Assembly: GCF_031846325.1 (NCBI RefSeq) | Contig: NZ_JAVRHZ010000009.1 | Location: forward strand, 56,888-120,887 | Origin: Patiriisocius_A hiemis | GTDB taxonomy: Bacteria; Bacteroidota; Bacteroidia; Flavobacteriales; Flavobacteriaceae | Direction of reading: 5' to 3' | DNA: 64,000 nucleotides | In this document: positions 62,895 through 64,000 of the stretch, in pieces | Layout of the letters: every line of letters starts with the position of its first letter | Position numbering within the stretch: the stretch's first letter is position 1 | Notes under the pieces: generated by a model | The model's database searches: none | Told to the model about the DNA's origin: nothing | What the model saw: only the letters and a program-made list of their open reading frames with translations | Program-made: the position numbers and the translations under genes

Positions 62895-63545
62895 TTAAAT
62901 AATATTGTGCTTTTTTGCCTTTTGTACGGCTTCAATCTTACTGTGTACTTGTAGCTTTTTGTAGATGTTTTCAATGTGTTTACGAACAGTACTGGGAGAT
63001 AAGTATAGGTTATCTGCAATTACTGTATAGCTCAATCCCTTACTTAGCTGCTCTAAAACCTCCACTTCTCTTTTAGAAAGTGATATTTCCTCTTGGTCTT
63101 TTGGGTTTTCAATATCTATAGGATTTCGTAACAGCTTTAATGTCTTTAATGCAATAGAAGGATTCATTGCAGCACCACCATTCAGCGTTTCATGAATACC
63201 ATCATGTAAATCTCCTGGATTAATTTCTTTTAATAAGTAGCCGTCTGCTCCAGCTTTAATAGCCTTAAAAATATTCTCATCATTATCAAATGCTGTAAGC
63301 ATTATAATTTTAATCTGAGGATACTTTTGTTTTACCATCTGGGTAGTTTCAATACCATCAAGAACTGGCATTTCAATATCCATTAAAATTACATCTACAT
63401 TATGATTATCCTGAAGCTTGGTAAGTAACTCACTCCCATTCAAGGAAGTGTGCTTTATACTAATATCATCAAAAAAAGAAAGTTTTTCCTTGATAGCATG
63501 AATAAGGAAACTGTTATCGTCTACTATAGCAACTTTAAGATTCAT
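62895..63545 (-). CDS. NarL/LuxR-type response regulator
   Basis: A 216-residue two-component regulator. The receiver domain (1-120) has the acidic pair in VDDNSF (Asp9, Asp10), the phosphoacceptor Asp56 in LMDIEMP, Thr in LTAFD and Lys in YLLKEI. The LuxR-type helix-turn-helix is at about 150-210 (LSKREVEVLEQLSKGLSY and LSPSTVRKHIENIYKKL). Its partner is presumably the kinase that ends at 63937. A 31-base element, shared with the small-protein gene next door, lies about 50 bases upstream and may be its own binding site. Confidence 0.94.
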   Translation of the reverse strand: MNLKVAIVDDNSFLIHAIKEKLSFFDDISIKHTSLNGSELLTKLQDNHNVDVILMDIEMPVLDGIETTQMVKQKYPQIKIIMLTAFDNDENIFKAIKAGADGYLLKEINPGDLHDGIHETLNGGAAMNPSIALKTLKLLRNPIDIENPKDQEEISLSKREVEVLEQLSKGLSYTVIADNLYLSPSTVRKHIENIYKKLQVHSKIEAVQKAKKHNII

Positions 63546-63595
63546 AATGGGTTAGTTAGTGGATTAAAGATAGTTAAAAATACAAAGAGCTTTGC

Positions 63596-63626
63596 TAACA
63601 AAGTATAGGGCAATTGACGTATTAGA
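63596..63626 (-). promoter_or_regulatory. Shared promoter element, copy upstream of the response regulator
   Basis: On the minus strand it opens TCTAATACGTCAATTGCC and continues CTATACTTTGTTA. It matches the copy at 63902-63932 at 26 of 31 positions. Inside it ATAGG (63605-63609) and CGTAT (63618-63622) form an imperfect inverted repeat. TATACTTTG resembles the -7 box with one base of extra spacing. It overlaps the end of the small-protein gene by five bases. Confidence 0.6.
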
Positions 63627-63864
63627 GTTTAACTTCACTTTGAGGGATGAGTGAGTTTGATAAATTATATTTTAAAAAATTGTATGCCTTTAATGCTTCT
63701 TGTCTTTTCTCTATCTGCCCACGTTCAACTTTTATACTATATTTTAAGGATGCCACTTTTTGGATATGTAGACTTGAATATCTTCTATTCTGAAGCCAGA
63801 ACGATACTATTATGAAAGTGACAATAAGCAAAATAATTCCTGAGATAACAAGTGTATAATCCAT
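63622..63864 (-). CDS. Small single-pass membrane protein of unknown function
   Basis: An 80-residue protein: one transmembrane helix (about residues 5-25, LVISGIILLIVTFIIVSFW), then a basic, probably coiled-coil cytoplasmic part (about 38-70, VERGQIEKRQEALKAYNFLK). I recognise no family. It stands between the histidine kinase (stop 63937) and the response regulator (start 63545), on the same strand, but with its own copy of the 31-base promoter element. A role as accessory of the two-component pathway is a reasonable guess only. Confidence 0.65.
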   Translation of the reverse strand: MDYTLVISGIILLIVTFIIVSFWLQNRRYSSLHIQKVASLKYSIKVERGQIEKRQEALKAYNFLKYNLSNSLIPQSEVKL

Positions 63865-63901
63865 AGACTTTATTTTTTTGTAAAATTAAATCTATGTACA
63901 A

Positions 63902-63932
63902 TAATAAACTATACGGCAGTTGTCGTATTAGA
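63902..63932 (-). promoter_or_regulatory. Shared promoter element, copy upstream of the small membrane protein
   Basis: On the minus strand it opens TCTAATACGACAACTGCC and continues GTATAGTTTATTA. ATACG (63911-63915) and CGTAT (63924-63928) form a perfect inverted repeat with an eight-base spacer. A second overlapping inverted repeat is GTTGTC/GACAAC at 63919-63936, partly beyond the element. It begins directly after the kinase gene and ends 37 bases before the ATG at 63864. Confidence 0.62.
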
Positions 63933-63936
63933 CAAC

Positions 63937-64000
63937 TTAAAATGTAAATGAAACAATAGTACCTTTTCCTAATTCAGAGTTATAGTTAATGGTTGTATCT
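63937..64000 (-). CDS. Sensor histidine kinase, C-terminal end only (runs off the window)
   Basis: The last 20 codons of a gene entering from the right edge. They read DTTINYNSELGKGTIVSFTF and a TAA stop at 63937-63939. The pattern SELGKGTxVxFxF is the end of a HATPase_c domain of NarX/DegS-type kinases, the usual partners of NarL-type regulators. The rest of the gene lies outside the window, so its input domain is unknown. Confidence 0.8.
   Translation of the reverse strand, partial: DTTINYNSELGKGTIVSFTF

Noticed and set aside
2..64000. Insertion sequences, transposases, integrases or attachment sites
   Set aside because: None of the genes encodes such enzymes, and I saw no terminal inverted repeats flanked by target duplications.

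Overview
The window is chromosomal DNA from a member of the Bacteroidota, almost certainly family Flavobacteriaceae. The evidence is strong AT-richness, promoters of the Bacteroidota type (TTG, 19 bases, then TAnnTTTG), almost no Shine-Dalgarno sequences, the type IX secretion/gliding genes porU, porV and gldJ, a type A sorting-domain protein, and the lineage-typical run pdhC-pdhA-cdd-porV-porU/gldJ-murF. I see no insertion sequence, prophage, CRISPR array, rRNA or plasmid function. One tRNA (Val, UAC) is present. Genes are tightly packed and no gene-free stretch exceeds 300 bases.

Layout. 0-6.8 kb: rarA, then a leftward series radC - degenerate deacetylase - HAD phosphatase - lipoprotein - outer-membrane barrel - secreted protein. 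6.9-13.1 kb: DUF1569 and PaiB-like genes, then leftward mpl, a TPR protein, a DUF4136 lipoprotein pair, obg and adk. 13.4-17.1 kb: purK, purE and an M3 peptidase preceded by a 7-bp tandem repeat. 17.2-19.6 kb: a four-gene cluster (GbsR/MarR regulator, membrane protein, methyltransferase, SRPBCC protein). 19.7-21.3 kb: an ECF sigma factor with a small partner gene, and a UbiA-like membrane protein. 21.5-29.5 kb: gcvP, then a KASIII-like enzyme, methyltransferase, family 2 glycosyltransferase, lipoprotein alkaline phosphatase and the lipid ABC transporter genes mlaE and mlaF.

29.5-36.1 kb (leftward): DUF389 protein, mannose-1-phosphate guanylyltransferase, SprT-like protein, SDR, pdhC and pdhA. 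36.2-45.1 kb: cdd, porV and porU leftward, gldJ and murF rightward. 45.1-50.7 kb: a repeat-built fibre-like T9SS cargo and a large CRTAC1/VCBS-repeat secreted protein. 50.8-56.8 kb: tRNA-Val, folC, tonB-exbD-exbB, nhaD and glutamate dehydrogenase. 56.9-64 kb: DUF2452 protein, alpha/beta hydrolase lipoprotein, anmK, acyl-CoA dehydrogenase, GNAT, amidase lipoprotein, and a NarL-type two-component locus whose histidine kinase runs off the right edge.

Most of the window is ordinary core genome: peptidoglycan synthesis and recycling (mpl, murF, anmK), purine synthesis, pyruvate dehydrogenase, glycine cleavage, TonB energisation and T9SS. The points most worth a second look are: a 31-bp promoter element repeated 306 bp apart in front of both the response regulator and a small membrane protein of the two-component locus; a folC reading frame whose conserved N-terminus seems to start at ATT; a deacetylase-fold protein that appears to have lost its metal ligands; the heptanucleotide repeat abutting an M3 peptidase start codon; and an anti-sigma-like protein without its zinc ligands.
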